A stretch of DNA of 64,000 nucleotides from Sporosarcina ureae DSM 2281 (GCF_000425545.1 NZ_AUDQ01000002.1:62001-126000), one strand, 5' to 3'; positions 9,003 through 17,666 are shown, numbered from the stretch's first letter. Notes: a model not told the origin generated them from the sequence alone. Translations and numbers: made by a program.

Positions 9003-9041
9003 ATAAAAAATGGAGCCAACTCTTTGACGAGTTAACTCCAT
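9003..9041 (-). terminator. Terminator of pbuE
   Basis: Minus-strand stem TGGAGTTAACTC pairs with the facing GAGTTGGCTCCA and runs into a T-run (A-run at 9005-9010). Confidence 0.8.
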
Positions 9042-9050
9042 TCTATCTCA

Positions 9051-10214
9051 TTACATAGCGGTCTGCCGAGTCTTTACAGCCATCGATAAAGAGATCGCGG
9101 CACATAAGAATGCGATTATCACAATTACGCCACCAACTGCCGGCATATTTGTTACATTGCCTGTTTGACTAAAGACTACCCCGCCAACTCCAGATCCAAG
9201 CGCAATCCCGACTTGTAGCGCCGAGTTATTGAAACTCTGGTGCACATCGGAAGTTACCGAATCACTTTGGATAATATAATCTTGCTGAGCAGGTGCTAGA
9301 GCCCAGCTTAATCCACCCCAAATCATCATGAAGATAATGAAAAGTGGAATGGAGAATGTCGAATAGGGAAGTGCAAATAAACTAATTGCAAATGCCCCTA
9401 ATATGATTAAAATGCTTCTCTTCGAGCCAAGCCGTGAAGCTAGTCCGCCACCAAATGCCCCGCCTGCTACTGCTGCAAGTCCAAATAGGAAGTAGAATAC
9501 ACTGATCCAATAAGGGCTTAACTTCATCGTAGTCTCTAGGAAGGGGGTGAAATACGCATATACCGTATAATGTCCCGCGAGCATAAACATGGTCGCTAAA
9601 TGAGCGAAAAATATCTTCTTATTAGCTAAAGCTTTAAGTTGAACGGACAATGGTTGCACTTTCGCGTTCGGTATTTTTTCGAGAAACTTTGCAATCAATA
9701 CAATAGAACCTACTGTCAAGATTGCAATTCCTAAAAACACTGAACGCCATCCGAATGCGTTCGTTACTACAATCCCAATGGGTACCCCTAGAACAAGCGA
9801 TGAGCTGATTCCCATGTATATATAGCCAAGCGACTTAGCTCTAACACGCGGCTCGACCATTCGTGCTGTAATCGTTAACGACAGCACAATGACGAGTGCT
9901 GCACTTGCAGCTGTCAAGACACGAGCAGCCATCATCAAGCCGAATGTCGGACTGAAGTACGTTAGGATGTTTCCAAGTAAGAATACGACCAAAGTAATCA
10001 AATATAATTTCTTGCGTTCCACTTTCGCGGTCAGTGACAATAATACAGGTCCTGCTACCGCGTAGACGAGAGCGAATACTGTAATGAGTTGTCCAGCCGT
10101 TGCGATTGAAACATTCAAATCATCAGCAATGACGGGCAAAATCCCGCCGACTACCAATTCTACCAGTCCTACCGTAACGGCGGATACTGCCAATAATAAA
10201 ACACGTAAATCCAA
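9051..10214 (-). CDS. pbuE: Purine efflux pump of the MFS family
   Basis: PbuE exports purine bases and nucleosides such as adenine and hypoxanthine. The 387-residue protein has twelve membrane segments typical of the DHA1/AraJ branch, beginning with SAVTVGLVELVVGGILPVIA; B. subtilis PbuE is almost the same length. The assignment rests mainly on the leader: an adenine riboswitch of pbuE type ends 45 bases upstream of the start. Adenine should therefore turn the gene on by preventing termination. Confidence 0.92.
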   Translation of the reverse strand: MDLRVLLLAVSAVTVGLVELVVGGILPVIADDLNVSIATAGQLITVFALVYAVAGPVLLSLTAKVERKKLYLITLVVFLLGNILTYFSPTFGLMMAARVLTAASAALVIVLSLTITARMVEPRVRAKSLGYIYMGISSSLVLGVPIGIVVTNAFGWRSVFLGIAILTVGSIVLIAKFLEKIPNAKVQPLSVQLKALANKKIFFAHLATMFMLAGHYTVYAYFTPFLETTMKLSPYWISVFYFLFGLAAVAGGAFGGGLASRLGSKRSILIILGAFAISLFALPYSTFSIPLFIIFMMIWGGLSWALAPAQQDYIIQSDSVTSDVHQSFNNSALQVGIALGSGVGGVVFSQTGNVTNMPAVGGVIVIIAFLCAAISLSMAVKTRQTAM

Positions 10215-10258
10215 AACAATTCCTCCTACTAGTGTCCCTACACTATTTTTTGAAATAG

Positions 10259-10347
10259 AAAAATCCCGATTACAAAAATGATTTTGTAATCAGGATTTGA
10301 CGGTTCCTGGTAGAGACCCTCGAACCATATTATCGAGGTTATACATG
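10259..10347 (-). promoter_or_regulatory. Adenine riboswitch (purine aptamer plus terminator)
   Basis: Read on the minus strand the aptamer has TGTATAACCTCGATAATATG, then TCTACCAGGAACCG, then CCTGATTACA, which matches the purine aptamer with P2 and P3 arms and loop sequences. The ligand-contact base is U (GATTAC, opposite A10289), the adenine form; guanine aptamers have C there. The 3' half of the aptamer also forms a terminator stem (ATCCTGATTACAAAA with TTTTTGTAATCGGGAT) before a T-run. This is an ON switch as in B. subtilis pbuE. Confidence 0.93.
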
Positions 10348-10582
10348 TTGATTCCGTAATGAAATTTTCTATTGTTCAATTTATCATGGAATGTGAAATA
10401 TGGCAAGTTGGATAGCAGGTTATTTATAAAAAATCTTGAATTTAACACATAGTGTAAAAGTTATATTCATTCTGCTCCATAATCTGGTTCGAATAGTCTC
10501 AAGTTGTAAAAGACATCATAATCAAGTATACTTTTCCCGATAAACCTGTGCGGATCAATACAATAATAAAGGATGGATATAC

Positions 10583-10804
10583 ATGACATTTGAAGAAATA
10601 TTGCCACGCTTGAAGGCTGGAGAGAAAGTCATACGCAGTAACTGGGGTGGAGCGGAATTATACGTGAAGCTAGTAGGAGAAAGCGAACAAGATGGTAAAA
10701 AGCTAAATCCATATTTCGTGATTGATGTAACGGGTGAAGGCTATACCATGTTCACACCAACAGTTTGCGACTTACTAGCTGAAGACTGGGTCATCGTAGA
10801 GTAA
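10583..10804 (+). CDS. DUF2829 (Tad2-like) domain protein
   Basis: The 73-residue protein starts MTFEEILPRLKAGEKVIRSN and ends with TPTVCDLLAEDWVIVE. This is the DUF2829 pattern: N-terminal helix, K/R-x-x-W, PYFVIDV strand and a C-terminal LLAEDW motif. Members of this family include Tad2, a phage protein that sequesters the cyclic ADP-ribose-type signal of Thoeris defence. Most members are in phages, but no phage gene is seen here. It has its own terminator; the ribosome binding site AAAGGATGG is adequate. Whether it binds a nucleotide signal is inference. Confidence 0.75.
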   Translation: MTFEEILPRLKAGEKVIRSNWGGAELYVKLVGESEQDGKKLNPYFVIDVTGEGYTMFTPTVCDLLAEDWVIVE

Positions 10805-10817
10805 ATCGGAAGAATCC

Positions 10818-10845
10818 AAGCTCATGAGAATTCATGAGCTTTTTT
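10818..10845 (+). terminator. Terminator of the DUF2829 gene
   Basis: AAGCTCATGA and TCATGAGCTT pair around GAAT and are followed by TTTTT. Confidence 0.9.
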
Positions 10846-10860
10846 ATGTGGGAGGCTATT

Positions 10861-11616
10861 ATGAAATTTGCAGAATATGAAAAAAAGACAGTCGTAGTGA
10901 CAGGTGGTGCGTCTGGTATTGGGTACGCACAGGCAGTGGCGTTTTTAGAAAATGGAGCGAATGTCTTTGCGCTTGATATAAACGAAGGGAATCTTAGAAA
11001 ATTGCAACAGGAGTATCCGTCACAGTTTGCCTATGCGATTGGAAGTGTCAGTGCAAAGGACGAAGTAGCACACGCTGTCAAAGAAGCATGTAACGTGTTT
11101 GGTACAATAGATATTTTACTAAACACAGCAGGGGTGCTCGATGGTTTTGCAAAAACTCTAGACACTGATGAAGCGCTTTGGGATACAATCATGGATACGA
11201 ATGTGAAAGGTACATACTTTATGACGAATGAAGTATTGCCACATATGATCGCTCGAAAGTCAGGTGTCATTGTCAATATGGCATCCATTGCAGGACTTGT
11301 GGCAGGCGGTGGCGGTGCAGCTTATACTGCATCCAAACATGCCATTGTCGGTTATACAAAGCAACTGGACATGGATTACTGCCGAGAGGGGATTCGTGCG
11401 AATGCAATTGCACCAGGCGCGATCCAGACCCCGATGAACAAGGCGGATTTTGAAGGCGATGGTGAAATGGCGAAGTGGGTAGCGGAAGAAACGCCTGCAG
11501 GTCGATGGGCGCAGCCGAGTGAGGTTGCAAGCCTGACATTATACGTAGCCAGTTCCGCAGCGGATTATATTCATGGAGCGGTTATTCCGATTGACGGAGG
11601 TTGGATTGCAAAATAA
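10861..11616 (+). CDS. Short-chain dehydrogenase/reductase, FabG-like
   Basis: The protein has the classic SDR layout: nucleotide site TGGASGIG near the N-terminus, DINEG after the second strand, NTAGV, catalytic Ser in MASIAG, the YTASK pair (Tyr and Lys) and the C-terminal IDGGW. An acidic residue after strand two favours NAD(H). The start is ATG 10861 behind GGGAGG; an in-frame ATG at 10834 lies inside the preceding terminator and is unlikely. Length 251 is normal. The substrate cannot be read from the sequence, and its neighbours do not help. Confidence 0.85.
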   Translation: MKFAEYEKKTVVVTGGASGIGYAQAVAFLENGANVFALDINEGNLRKLQQEYPSQFAYAIGSVSAKDEVAHAVKEACNVFGTIDILLNTAGVLDGFAKTLDTDEALWDTIMDTNVKGTYFMTNEVLPHMIARKSGVIVNMASIAGLVAGGGGAAYTASKHAIVGYTKQLDMDYCREGIRANAIAPGAIQTPMNKADFEGDGEMAKWVAEETPAGRWAQPSEVASLTLYVASSAADYIHGAVIPIDGGWIAK

Positions 11617-11621
11617 AGCTT

Positions 11622-11648
11622 TTGTATTACAAGGAACTCTGTTATAAT
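11622..11648 (+). promoter_or_regulatory. Predicted promoter of queT
   Basis: A perfect TATAAT at 11643-11648 follows TTGTAT at 11622-11627. The 15-base spacer is short. Transcription would begin near 11655 and give a leader of about 115 bases. Confidence 0.6.
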
Positions 11649-11687
11649 ACCGAAGCAAGCAAATTCTGTTTGCACTACGGCACTTTT

Positions 11688-11762
11688 GATCGAGCGATAG
11701 GCTCTTTCTTCCTTTGGTCGTAGTTATTACTGGAATAGCAATTGTGCTATTTCACAAAGGAG
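11688..11762 (+). promoter_or_regulatory. preQ1-II-like riboswitch candidate before queT
   Basis: The leader folds as GATC (11688) with GGTC (11716) enclosing a GAGC/GCTC hairpin and a pyrimidine-rich loop. A TTATTAC linker follows, then a nine-pair hairpin (11732-11753), and then the ribosome binding site CAAAGGAG. TCCTTTG at 11710-11716 is complementary to CAAAGGA at 11755-11761, so a pseudoknot would hide the ribosome binding site. This arrangement, and the position before a COG4708/QueT gene, fits the preQ1-II class. The extra hairpin is a deviation. Confidence 0.5.
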
Positions 11763-11770
11763 AAAATAAA

Positions 11771-12286
11771 ATGAGTATGTCTTATGTTAAGGATTCACCT
11801 AAGAGTAAGAGTACGGTGAATGAACTGACAAAAACAGCGCTCGTCGCAGCTTTGTATGTGGCGGTGACGTTTGTCTTTGCAGTGATTAGTTTTGGCGCAG
11901 TCCAACTGCGTTTGTCAGAGATGTTCAACTATCTGGCTTTGTATAATAAAAGGTATGTGATCGGTGTCACACTAGGTGTCATGTTCGCAAACTTTATGTC
12001 TCCCACTTGGATATTGGATGTGCCGATTGGTTCGATGGCTACGTTAGTCGCGTTATTAATATGTCGTGCACTAACAAAGAAAATAAAAAACGATATCGTC
12101 AAAATGGTAATCACTGCTATTGTGTTTGCACTGTCCATGTGTGCCATTGCAGCCCAATTGACTATTATGCTTGGTTTCCCGTTCTGGGCTACTTGGCTGA
12201 CAGCTGGAATTGGCGAGTTGTTATCCATGACAATTGGCGGAATCATTATATACTCGTTGAATAAGAAAATAGATTTGTCCAAATAA
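11771..12286 (+). CDS. queT: Queuosine-precursor transporter QueT (ECF S component)
   Basis: QueT is the membrane substrate-binding subunit that lets an ECF transporter take up preQ1 or preQ0 for queuosine synthesis. The 171-residue protein has about five hydrophobic segments after a short polar N-terminus, and family signatures such as VQLRLSEMFNYLALYNKRY and GTSNIQ-like loop residues around DVPIGSMATL. The start is ATG 11771 behind AAAGGAG, not the upstream in-frame codon at 11714 inside the leader. The leader looks like a preQ1-II riboswitch. The shared energising EcfAAT subunits are not in the window. Confidence 0.85.
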   Translation: MSMSYVKDSPKSKSTVNELTKTALVAALYVAVTFVFAVISFGAVQLRLSEMFNYLALYNKRYVIGVTLGVMFANFMSPTWILDVPIGSMATLVALLICRALTKKIKNDIVKMVITAIVFALSMCAIAAQLTIMLGFPFWATWLTAGIGELLSMTIGGIIIYSLNKKIDLSK

Positions 12287-12331
12287 AAGAGAGCATATTC
12301 GCAGATTTTGTGAATATGCTCTCTTTCTTCT
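12287..12331. terminator. Terminator after queT
   Basis: AAGAGAGCATATTC pairs exactly with GAATATGCTCTCTT around an 11-base loop and is followed by a T-rich tail. It may also serve the convergent membrane-protein gene. Confidence 0.9.
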
Positions 12332-12388
12332 TTCCTAGAAATAAACTCATTACATATTGAATAGGGTTAGACCCATTCGATCTACTTA

Positions 12389-12874
12389 TTAAGCACGTTG
12401 CAAAACGGTAAATGAAATTGCATAAATAATCAAACCACTAATCGGAATAGAAGCTACTGCGAATAATGGATACCAAATATGATCCAAAAAGTAGTTAGGA
12501 ATAAACATGAATGAACCAATCATGAAAAAGGAGAAAATTAATATTCCCGAAAAAGCATAACTAATGGCTTTTCGTGTATTCGCCACTGCTCGTTCGTCTG
12601 TAGAATCGTATTCGAACGTTATGAAGTCACGTATATCCGTATTCTTATTTTTACGCATACGTAAAAAGTGAATCAGATTAGCGATAATAAAAAGAATGAG
12701 TATAGCAATCATCAAAGATCCTGGCCATGTGTTAACTTGTACTGTAAATCCTTCAATATATCCTCTATCCATCTGAATGAATTTTTGTTCAACCCGAAGA
12801 AAATCAAAAACCATTATAGCTAAAGCAATGAATAGCACGATTCGTAAAGTAACAGAAATAAAAATATTCTTCAT
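12389..12874 (-). CDS. Four-helix membrane protein (DUF2178-like)
   Basis: The 161-residue protein has four membrane segments (about 6-23, 50-70, 105-125 and 135-157). The charged loop MRKNKNTDIRDFITFEYDST with an ERAVANTRKA segment lies between the second and third. This layout fits the DUF2178 group of proteins that accompany small XRE regulators in Firmicutes. The gene begins directly after the stop of the regulator (TAA then ATG), so the two form a coupled unit. No enzymatic motif is visible; the pair may be a sensor or stress module, which is inference. Confidence 0.75.
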   Translation of the reverse strand: MKNIFISVTLRIVLFIALAIMVFDFLRVEQKFIQMDRGYIEGFTVQVNTWPGSLMIAILILFIIANLIHFLRMRKNKNTDIRDFITFEYDSTDERAVANTRKAISYAFSGILIFSFFMIGSFMFIPNYFLDHIWYPLFAVASIPISGLIIYAISFTVLQRA

Positions 12875-13075
12875 TTAAGCATCCTCCTTGTAAAAAATTT
12901 CTTCAATTGACAACTCAAATACTTCTGCAATGTTCATGGCAAGCAAAAGAGAAGGAGTATAACTACCTTTTTCTAATGCCACTATCGTTTGTCGTGTAAC
13001 CCCAACTTGTTCTGCAAGTGCACCTTGTGTTAAATCCATTCGCGCACGCAATTCTTTGACTCGATTTTTAATCAC
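12875..13075 (-). CDS. Small XRE-family transcriptional regulator
   Basis: The protein is almost only a helix-turn-helix: [20 protein letters not shown], then [20 protein letters not shown]. This is the YozG-like group of about 66-70 residues. The start is taken as GTG 13075, nine bases after AGGTG; an ATG at 13084 is an alternative but nearly touches the ribosome binding site. It lies directly upstream of, and abuts, the membrane protein gene, and probably regulates the pair. Confidence 0.85.
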   Translation of the reverse strand: MIKNRVKELRARMDLTQGALAEQVGVTRQTIVALEKGSYTPSLLLAMNIAEVFELSIEEIFYKEDA

Positions 13076-13194
13076 GCAATTCATCACCTCGTCTAGTTTT
13101 AATGTATACTAAACTTTACATTATGTCTAGTTAACTATACTATAATTTAAATAAGAAATGTGCATATCAAGTTGTGATGTAGTTATAGAACCAC

Positions 13195-13237
13195 TAAAAA
13201 AGATGTCCATAGAAGTGTTTCAACTTCTTGGACATCC
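13195..13237 (-). terminator. Terminator of the DHA2 transporter gene
   Basis: GATGTCCA-AGAAGT pairs with ACTTCTA-TGGACATC on the minus strand, followed by a T-run (A-run at 13196-13201). Confidence 0.85.
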
Positions 13238-13247
13238 TATTATCATT

Positions 13248-14660
13248 TTATACCTCTGCATCTGTATCTTTTAGTTGTGGATTCTTGATCAGCAGCGCTA
13301 ATAGAAGTCCTACAATGGATATACAACCTGATACGAGGAAGGCTGTATTAACACCTTGGATTTGACCTGCAATGGTTCCGTTATCCAGATCAGATGTGAT
13401 CATGACTGTAACGAGTGCAGCAGTTCCGATGGATCCTGAAATCTGTCGAAATGTATTGTTCATTGCAGTACCATGAGAAATTAAATGAGTGGGTAGCTGG
13501 TTCAACCCTAGTGTAGTGGATGGCATCATAATCATTGCAATCCCAAACATCCTTACAGCGTTCAATATGGCTAAATATGTGAACGTTGTATCTACTGATA
13601 AGTTGGCAAACATGAACGTCGTGACCGTTAAAATGGTGAAGCCAGACAGTAGTAACCATTTGGCTCCATATTTATCGAATATCGTACCGGTCACTGGATT
13701 CATGATTCCCATGACAATTGCCCCTGGTAGCAGCATAAGACCTGAGTGGAGAGCATTAAAACCAAGCATAGTCTGCATGAACAACGGCAAAATCACTGTC
13801 GATGCAATCATGGAAGCAAATACGATCATACCTAGGCTAGTTGCCAGTGTGAATACGCCATACTTGAACACTTTAAACTCGAGAATGGGTTGTTCCAGTT
13901 TCAATTGTCTTAAAATGAACCAAGCGAGTGAAATCGCCCCAACGATTAACGAGATCAAAACGTTCGAATGAAGCCAACCAGTATTCCCTGCAATACTGAA
14001 ACCGTAGAGCAATCCACCAAAACCGAATGTAGAGAGAACGATCGATAAATAATCCATTTTGGGATTGGTCAGTTTCGTTACATTTTTCAGCAAGAAATAA
14101 GCGGCTACAATATTCAACAGAGCAAACGGCAAAACAACATAGAATACGCTGCGCCAAGGGAATTGATCTACGAGATAACCAGATAAGCTCGGTCCGATAG
14201 CAGGGGCGAATGCAATAACGAGTCCAAAGTAACCCATTGCTTTTCCGCGTTGCTCAATCGGAAATAGTAAAAACATAATAGTTTGCAAGAGTGGCATCAT
14301 AATCCCGGCTCCCGCACCTTGGAGAACTCTACCTATTAACAATATAGAGAAATTTGGAGAAGTCGCTGCGATTAGTGTACCTAAAGCAAATATACTCATC
14401 GCTGTCAAAAATAGACGTCGGGTTGTAAACTTTCCGATGAAAAAAGCTGTAATAGGGATCATAATCCCGTTGACCAACATGAAGATCGACTGCAACCACT
14501 GCACTGTACTTTCGCTAATCCGAAGATCTATCATAATTGGCGGAAGGGCAGTAGCGAGAAGCGTTTGATTCAGAATTGTGATGAACGCACCCGATAATAG
14601 TACGATCATTAAGGGAAGGTTCTTTTTAAAATCGAATTTCTGTGAGTTTACCATGTCCAC
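13248..14660 (-). CDS. Multidrug efflux MFS transporter, DHA2 family
   Basis: The 470-residue protein has about fourteen membrane segments and the motifs of the 14-TM EmrB/QacA/LmrB branch: NQTLLATALPPIM in the first segment, QGAGAGIMMPLLQ in motif C, and EQRGKAMGYFG. It should exchange toxic compounds or drugs for protons; the substrate is not visible. A GTG at 14660 is used, about seven bases after GAGG; an ATG six bases later is an alternative. It is a single gene with its own terminator. Confidence 0.88.
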   Translation of the reverse strand: MDMVNSQKFDFKKNLPLMIVLLSGAFITILNQTLLATALPPIMIDLRISESTVQWLQSIFMLVNGIMIPITAFFIGKFTTRRLFLTAMSIFALGTLIAATSPNFSILLIGRVLQGAGAGIMMPLLQTIMFLLFPIEQRGKAMGYFGLVIAFAPAIGPSLSGYLVDQFPWRSVFYVVLPFALLNIVAAYFLLKNVTKLTNPKMDYLSIVLSTFGFGGLLYGFSIAGNTGWLHSNVLISLIVGAISLAWFILRQLKLEQPILEFKVFKYGVFTLATSLGMIVFASMIASTVILPLFMQTMLGFNALHSGLMLLPGAIVMGIMNPVTGTIFDKYGAKWLLLSGFTILTVTTFMFANLSVDTTFTYLAILNAVRMFGIAMIMMPSTTLGLNQLPTHLISHGTAMNNTFRQISGSIGTAALVTVMITSDLDNGTIAGQIQGVNTAFLVSGCISIVGLLLALLIKNPQLKDTDAEV

Positions 14661-14870
14661 GCATCACCTCATTATTAATTACAGATCACAAAATAATTCG
14701 GAGTTCGTTATATATCTAACATACAGGTTATGTTAATTGTTATTTCGTAAGACCACAATAATCTTGCTTGACTACATCTATTGGCGAAGCTTGGGTGGTA
14801 CTACGTTTAAAAGAATGTAATTAGGATAATATGACAATGATAAGATCTTTTCTTTAGGAGGAAAGCCAAC

Positions 14871-15398
14871 ATGAAAAAAGCTGTATTTCTGGATCGAGAT
14901 GGCGTGATCAATGAAGTGTTGACAGATCGAGTGAAATTTGTGAATGAACCGAATCAACTATATTTCTTGCCGGGGGTTGCGGAGGCAATTAAGCAATTGA
15001 ATCAACTGTTTGATTATATATTTGTTGTAACGAATCAAGGCGGTGTGGGGCTTGGTTACATGAAGGAATCCAAATTGAAATCCATTCATGATCATATGAT
15101 AGCAGAACTTGCAAAGGAAGGTGCAATAATTGACGAAGTCGTTTATTGTCCGCATAAGCCAAAGTCTGGTTGTGATTGTCGCAAACCCCATAGTAAGCTA
15201 ATAGAAAATCTTGCAATAAACTATGATGTAGATTTGTCCACTTCTTATATGATAGGCGATACGGATACAGACATTATTGCCGGCAAAAGAGCAGGAACTA
15301 AAACGGTTTACCTTGGTGCAACAGATCCAATAGCAGATGCAGTGTTCCCAGATCTGCTTCATGCTGTTCCTTGGATCATCGATGATATGGTGAAGTGA
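14871..15398 (+). CDS. HAD-IIIA phosphatase, GmhB-like
   Basis: GmhB-type enzymes remove the 7-phosphate of heptose 1,7-bisphosphate or act on other sugar phosphates and histidinol phosphate. The HAD motif FLDRDGVIN lies at residues 6-14, VTNQGGVG follows, the zinc loop CPHKPKSGCDCRKP is intact, and MIGDTDTDI carries the last Asp pair. The length of 175 is typical. The organism should not make lipopolysaccharide, so the substrate may be a glycan precursor for surface polymers or another small phosphate. It is a single gene with AGGAGG. Confidence 0.85.
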   Translation: MKKAVFLDRDGVINEVLTDRVKFVNEPNQLYFLPGVAEAIKQLNQLFDYIFVVTNQGGVGLGYMKESKLKSIHDHMIAELAKEGAIIDEVVYCPHKPKSGCDCRKPHSKLIENLAINYDVDLSTSYMIGDTDTDIIAGKRAGTKTVYLGATDPIADAVFPDLLHAVPWIIDDMVK

Positions 15399-15457
15399 AA
15401 AGTGGGGAATTGTTACGAAATTGAACTAAAGGAAAAATTCCCTATGATCTATATAGT

Positions 15458-15496
15458 GAAAGAACAGAATTCTTCATGAAGACTTCTGTTCTTTCT
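15458..15496 (+). terminator. Terminator-like hairpin after the phosphatase gene
   Basis: GAAAGAACAGAA pairs exactly with TTCTGTTCTTTC around 14 bases; the T-tail is poor. Confidence 0.7.
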
Positions 15497-15659
15497 CGTA
15501 CATGGAGATTAGTTAATAAGGGAGACGTAGTAAAACACTTGTTTTAATGCTTATCAAAACCCTATAATATAAACAGATAAAAAGAGAATGCTTCTATCGT
15601 TTTATGATATAGTATTGAATGCATTTAAAATTAAAAGAGCATATGTAACGGAGGAAGTT

Positions 15660-17666
15660 ATGTCGGATCTAAAGTTACCACATAAAAGATTTAGGCCCGA
15701 GATAGAAGGGGTACGAACGGTTGCAACATTATTAATCGCCATTTATCATATATGGTTTGGTAGGGTATCTGGTGGAATCGATGTGTTCTTCGTTATTTCA
15801 GGTTATTTGATGACATTGTCCATCGTCTCGCGAATAGAACGAACCGGATCAGTGAATTTTATCGAATATTTTCTGAACTTAACGAGAAGACTATTACCCC
15901 AAGCTACAATAGTTTTGATTTTTACGGGAATATTTGCGGTGATTCTTCTACCAAAGTTTGAATGGGGAGAAATTATTGCGCATATGATGGCTTCCACGTT
16001 TTATTTTGAAAACTGGCGGTTAGCATTAGATTCTGTTGACTATTTAGCAAAAGATAATTTAGCAAGTCCATTTCAACATTTTTGGTCACTAAGTGTGCAA
16101 GGTCAATTTTATCTGATCTGGCCTGTTTTACTTGCATCTATTTATTATATCGCCCGAAATTTTTTGAAAACACCTGTATATAAGACGTTACTTAGTTCGC
16201 TGATCATAGTGTTTATATGTTCACTGGCTTTTTCCGTTTATCAAACAAATGTGAACCAACCTTTTGCATATTTCAATACATTCACGCGGATGTGGGAATT
16301 TAGTATTGGCGGTATTTTTGCATTACTATCACCATACTTAATTTTTACTAAAAGATTGAGCGTTGTCTTAGGCTGGCTAGGTCTAGCCATTATTGGCCTC
16401 ACTGGATTTTTGTTTCCAGTCTCCACTGTGTTTCCTGGTTATTTGGCATTAATTCCTATTGGTGGGGTATTACTAATATTAATCGCCTCTGAAAGTATTA
16501 CAATATATGGTGTAAATCGATTTTTATCCACAAAGCCTCTGATCTATCTAGGCAGTCTTACATATGGTGTGTATTTATGGCATTGGCCGTTGCTGATTTA
16601 CTATCGTTCCTATATGGAAACAGAAACAGTGCCTATCGGAGATGGTATTTTACTATTGGTGACAACTTTTGTGCTGTCCATGATTTCTACCAAGTTATTA
16701 GAAAAACCTGTTCAAAAAATAGGCCGAAATCAGAAGAATAGGGAACTAATCGTCGTATTATCAGCTATGTTAGTACTTGCATGTAGTTCCATATTTTCTA
16801 TTTCTGCTTATATAGAAAAGGCAACTGCTAGTACTGATATTGTCCAGGAACAGGATTACCCTGGTGCTCAATCCGAAAAGTTTGATATGAAAACTGTTTC
16901 TTATGTAGACTTGATCCCGTCACCTTCAGAAATTAAAACAGATCTTCCGGAATTTTATAATGATTTGGAATGCCAGTCCGCTAACCTCACAGAAGTCAGG
17001 AAATGTTCTTATGGTGTTTTGAAGGACTTTGATTACACATTGGCGCTCGTAGGTGGATCTCACTCAGGTCATTGGTTCCCAGCTTTAATAGAATTAGCAG
17101 AAGAAATGAATTTTAAAATTGATTTATATAGTCATGATGGTTGTCGATTTACTGACGAAGACCCTAAGGGAAACTTAACGAAAGCTTGTATTCCTTGGAA
17201 TAGTAACTTGATTGATACGTTACTAGAAGATCCACCTGACTTGGTTTTCACAACATCGACAGTGAATAAGCGTCCAAAAGTACCTCGAGGATTTGTGAAT
17301 CAATGGAAGAGACTTGAAGGGGTTACGACCATCTTTGCGATACGGGATAATCCTCGTATGCAAGAAATTATTCCTGTTTGCCTTGAACAAGCAGACGATC
17401 CGTTGGAGTGTTCAGTACCAAGAGATCAAGCCATTGCAAAGGAAACTCCATGGGAAGTGACAGAAGGTATTCCATCTAATGTGTTTTTCGCAGACTTAAC
17501 AGACTCTTTTTGTGATGAAACGACTTGTTATCCTGTCATTGGGAATATTATTGTCTATCGTGATGATAACCATATTACCGCAGAGTATGCAAAAACGTTA
17601 GCACCTGCATTAAAAGTACCTTTGCAGCAAGCATTCGACAACTTAAGTAAGAAACCTGCGCAATGA
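15660..17666 (+). CDS. Membrane acyltransferase fused to an SGNH-type domain (OafA/YrhL family)
   Basis: Proteins of this type move acetyl groups across the membrane and place them on extracellular polysaccharide or peptidoglycan. The first 380 residues hold about ten membrane segments with the acyltransferase-3 signatures RPEIEGVRTVA, GGIDVFFVISGYLM and FQHFWSLSVQGQFYLIWP. The outer C-terminal part is SGNH-like: block I is VGGSHSGHW and the last block is DDNHIT. The start is ATG 15660 behind GGAGGAAG. The modified polymer is not known; O-acetylation of peptidoglycan or teichoic acid is a fair guess. Confidence 0.87.
   Translation: MSDLKLPHKRFRPEIEGVRTVATLLIAIYHIWFGRVSGGIDVFFVISGYLMTLSIVSRIERTGSVNFIEYFLNLTRRLLPQATIVLIFTGIFAVILLPKFEWGEIIAHMMASTFYFENWRLALDSVDYLAKDNLASPFQHFWSLSVQGQFYLIWPVLLASIYYIARNFLKTPVYKTLLSSLIIVFICSLAFSVYQTNVNQPFAYFNTFTRMWEFSIGGIFALLSPYLIFTKRLSVVLGWLGLAIIGLTGFLFPVSTVFPGYLALIPIGGVLLILIASESITIYGVNRFLSTKPLIYLGSLTYGVYLWHWPLLIYYRSYMETETVPIGDGILLLVTTFVLSMISTKLLEKPVQKIGRNQKNRELIVVLSAMLVLACSSIFSISAYIEKATASTDIVQEQDYPGAQSEKFDMKTVSYVDLIPSPSEIKTDLPEFYNDLECQSANLTEVRKCSYGVLKDFDYTLALVGGSHSGHWFPALIELAEEMNFKIDLYSHDGCRFTDEDPKGNLTKACIPWNSNLIDTLLEDPPDLVFTTSTVNKRPKVPRGFVNQWKRLEGVTTIFAIRDNPRMQEIIPVCLEQADDPLECSVPRDQAIAKETPWEVTEGIPSNVFFADLTDSFCDETTCYPVIGNIIVYRDDNHITAEYAKTLAPALKVPLQQAFDNLSKKPAQ

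Noticed and set aside
10834-10860. Upstream in-frame start for the FabG-like gene
   Set aside because: The ATG lies inside a terminator hairpin; ATG 10861 has a proper GGGAGG.
14791-14805. T-box-like sequence TTGGGTGGTACTACG before the GmhB-like gene
   Set aside because: It matches the T-box core at 11 of 13 positions, but no terminator/antiterminator or stem I is present and the gene is not an amino-acid gene. Probably chance or a decayed leader.
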